From assembly GCA_905479855.1 (NCBI GenBank), contig CAJQOF010000036.1, forward strand, positions 1 through 6,251: a stretch of DNA of 6,251 nucleotides. The letters run 5' to 3'. A model generated the notes under the pieces. The model did not search any database and had not been told where the DNA came from. It worked only from the letters and a program-made list of their open reading frames with translations. Source of the stretch: an uncultured Cytophagales bacterium (GTDB lineage: Bacteria; Bacteroidota; Bacteroidia; Cytophagales; Amoebophilaceae). Below, one piece after another: positions 5,057-6,251 of the stretch; positions within the stretch are counted from its first letter, which is position 1; every line of letters begins with the position of its first letter. The translations under genes were made by a program, and so were the position numbers.

Positions 5057-6251
5057 GCACTTTCGTCGCTACAATTAGGCAGCCTACAATTCCCGCCAGC
5101 CTACTAGCAGCAAAAAACGCCAATACAAGCAGTGCAGCAAATATGTACAAAAGAAGCCGATCCCCCCGGCTTGTGCGCTGCCTAGCGCAAGGAGGCAGGT
5201 CCGTTTTGCAAAACAATACATAGGGTAGCTGCAGGTAATAGCAGAGCGAAAAGAGCGTACTCAACAAACTACTTGCCAACAGGGCCATGTATAACACACT
5301 GCCACTGCGCTGTGCGTGTTCCCAAAGGGCGGTAAAGAGCAAAAATTTACCCGTAAAACCCACTGTAGGGGGCAGCCCAATGAGCGCGAGCATAATTAGG
5401 GTAATGGCACACCCCAGTAAGGGAAACTGCCGACCAAGCCCCTTGCAGTCCTGTAAGCGTGCCCCTCCTGTTAATTCCTGCACTACTTTAATACCCAGCC
5501 AGGCAGCCAGGTTCATAACCGCATAGAGACCACTATAATAGAGCACCCCTATGGGGCTACTTGGTGAAGCCACAATCCCCCCCATTAACAACCCGCTCTG
5601 CGCCATGGTAGCATAGCCCATCAGCCGGTGTAAGTTGCTTTGCAAAAGCGCCGCCGTATTGCCCACGATAAGGGTTAATAGCGCCAGCATAGCCATACCA
5701 TGCGCTGCATATTCCTGAAGCGGTGGACTCAGCTGCGGCAAGAGTTGGTGATAAAGCCGCAGCAAAACCGCCACAGCAGCCAGTTTAGGAACGGTAGATA
5801 GGTAAGCCAAGACAACTGCCCCCCCCCCTTGGTACACATCTGGCATCCAGAAATGGTAGGGAACAGCTACAAGCACAAAGAGAATACCGCTTATACAAAG
5901 CAAAAGCATGGTGAGCACGGCGTAGTCTGGTAGTAGCGCTAAACCAGACAACCCCGGATCTTTAAGCGCTAGCGTGCCCGTAAAGCCATAGAAATAGCCT
6001 ATACCCCACAGTGTTAGGGAAGTAACGACCATACTATAGAGCAAGTACTTTAAACTTGCTTCCGCACCATGTGAACTTTTTTTACTGGCTATGAGTAATG
6101 CTGAGGAAAGCGAGAGCAGCGTTAGCCCCAAGTAGATGGTGAGCCAGTGAAAGGCCATTACAAGCAAGCTACTGCTGAGTAAAACGGCCAGCACCAATAC
6201 TAAATAGACGGGGATGTAGCCTTTTTCCAAGGTATCCGCTGCAGAAGGAGG
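5052..6251 (-). CDS. nuoN: NADH-quinone oxidoreductase (complex I) subunit N, 5' end outside window
   Basis: 399 codons are visible, open from the right edge (first codon 6251-6249) to TAA at 5054-5052. The TTG at 6230 is not the start, because about 90 N-terminal residues of a roughly 490-aa protein are off-window. NuoN is an antiporter-like membrane subunit of the proton-pumping NADH dehydrogenase. Recognition rests on EASLKYLL (64-71), VPYHFWMPDVYQG (130-142), LSTVPK (151-156), the QSNLHRLMGYATMAQSG block (204-220) and GLPPTVGFTGKF (292-303), within almost continuous hydrophobic helices. Numbering is from the first visible codon; E. coli positions are from memory. The Lys equivalents K158, K247 and K395 are kept (Lys68, Lys156, Lys302). 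The TM5 Glu (E133) is Thr44, the TM7 Lys (K217) is Val126, and the usual Lys of 'NxKRLL' is His208. The E. coli offsets (89-93) stay consistent along the protein, supporting the alignment. The C terminus is full-length. Ten consecutive G encode Gly142-144. The rest of the nuo operon would lie to the right. Confidence 0.92.
   Translation of the reverse strand, partial: PPSAADTLEKGYIPVYLVLVLAVLLSSSLLVMAFHWLTIYLGLTLLSLSSALLIASKKSSHGAEASLKYLLYSMVVTSLTLWGIGYFYGFTGTLALKDPGLSGLALLPDYAVLTMLLLCISGILFVLVAVPYHFWMPDVYQGGGAVVLAYLSTVPKLAAVAVLLRLYHQLLPQLSPPLQEYAAHGMAMLALLTLIVGNTAALLQSNLHRLMGYATMAQSGLLMGGIVASPSSPIGVLYYSGLYAVMNLAAWLGIKVVQELTGGARLQDCKGLGRQFPLLGCAITLIMLALIGLPPTVGFTGKFLLFTALWEHAQRSGSVLYMALLASSLLSTLFSLCYYLQLPYVLFCKTDLPPCARQRTSRGDRLLLYIFAALLVLAFFAASRLAGIVGCLIVATKVR
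5819..5828 (-). repeat. Ten-base G homopolymer inside nuoN
   Basis: Ten C on the + strand (G on the coding strand) supply Gly142-144 and the first base of the next codon, in place of the usual A-P-T or similar after VYQG. The present length keeps the frame. One base more or less would truncate NuoN. Long G runs are known slippage sites and also frequent sequencing-error sites. Confidence 0.95.

Noticed and set aside
5781..5786. Lys in LSTVPK as the TM7 lysine, which would leave NuoN with its usual pair.
   Set aside because: Residue offsets to E. coli NuoN (about 90 throughout) put this Lys at K247 (TM8). The TM7 Lys should precede VPFHFW, where this protein has Val.
6228..6230. TTG as the start of nuoN, implying a 392-aa truncated protein.
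   Set aside because: Seven further codons are open to the edge. The visible part begins about residue 90 of a normal NuoN, so the truncation is made by the window.

Overview
The window reads as Bacteroidota, most likely a Cytophagales-type lineage and possibly host-associated. The evidence is a DUF2723 (GT117-type) membrane protein characteristic of the phylum, the absence of clear Shine-Dalgarno sequences, and exact matches to the Bacteroidota -7 element TAnnTTTG in the intergenic DNA. The species cannot be named from sequence alone.

Layout, left to right: (1) the C-terminal two thirds of a DUF2723 protein on the + strand, cut by the left window edge; (2) a small HTH regulator on the - strand, converging on it with only 2 bp between the stop codons; (3) an intergenic stretch holding two forward promoter candidates and one reverse; (4) a secreted, probably outer-membrane beta-barrel protein with a cysteine-containing C-terminal tail; (5) about 550 bp without a convincing gene but with a good promoter candidate; (6) an Rpn/PD-(D/E)XK-type 'transposase' nuclease gene; (7) nuoN, the complex I membrane subunit N, on the - strand, cut by the right window edge.

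The two edge genes are core-type, and sampled lines are about 55% G+C. The three genes between them are accessory-type, and sampled lines are about 35-48% G+C. The middle block (about 1934-5050) therefore looks like a compositional island between two conserved genes. Both edge reading frames stay open to the ends of the window, so TTG codons at 177 and 6230 are not true starts.

The most interesting observation is in NuoN. The conserved TM5 glutamate and TM7 lysine that form the hallmark charged pair of antiporter-like complex I subunits are replaced by Thr and Val. The TM8 and TM12 lysines and the Lys of the EAxxKY motif are kept. The same gene carries a run of ten G (coding strand), a possible slippage site. 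No defence system, CRISPR array, RNA gene or clearly new multi-gene system was found.
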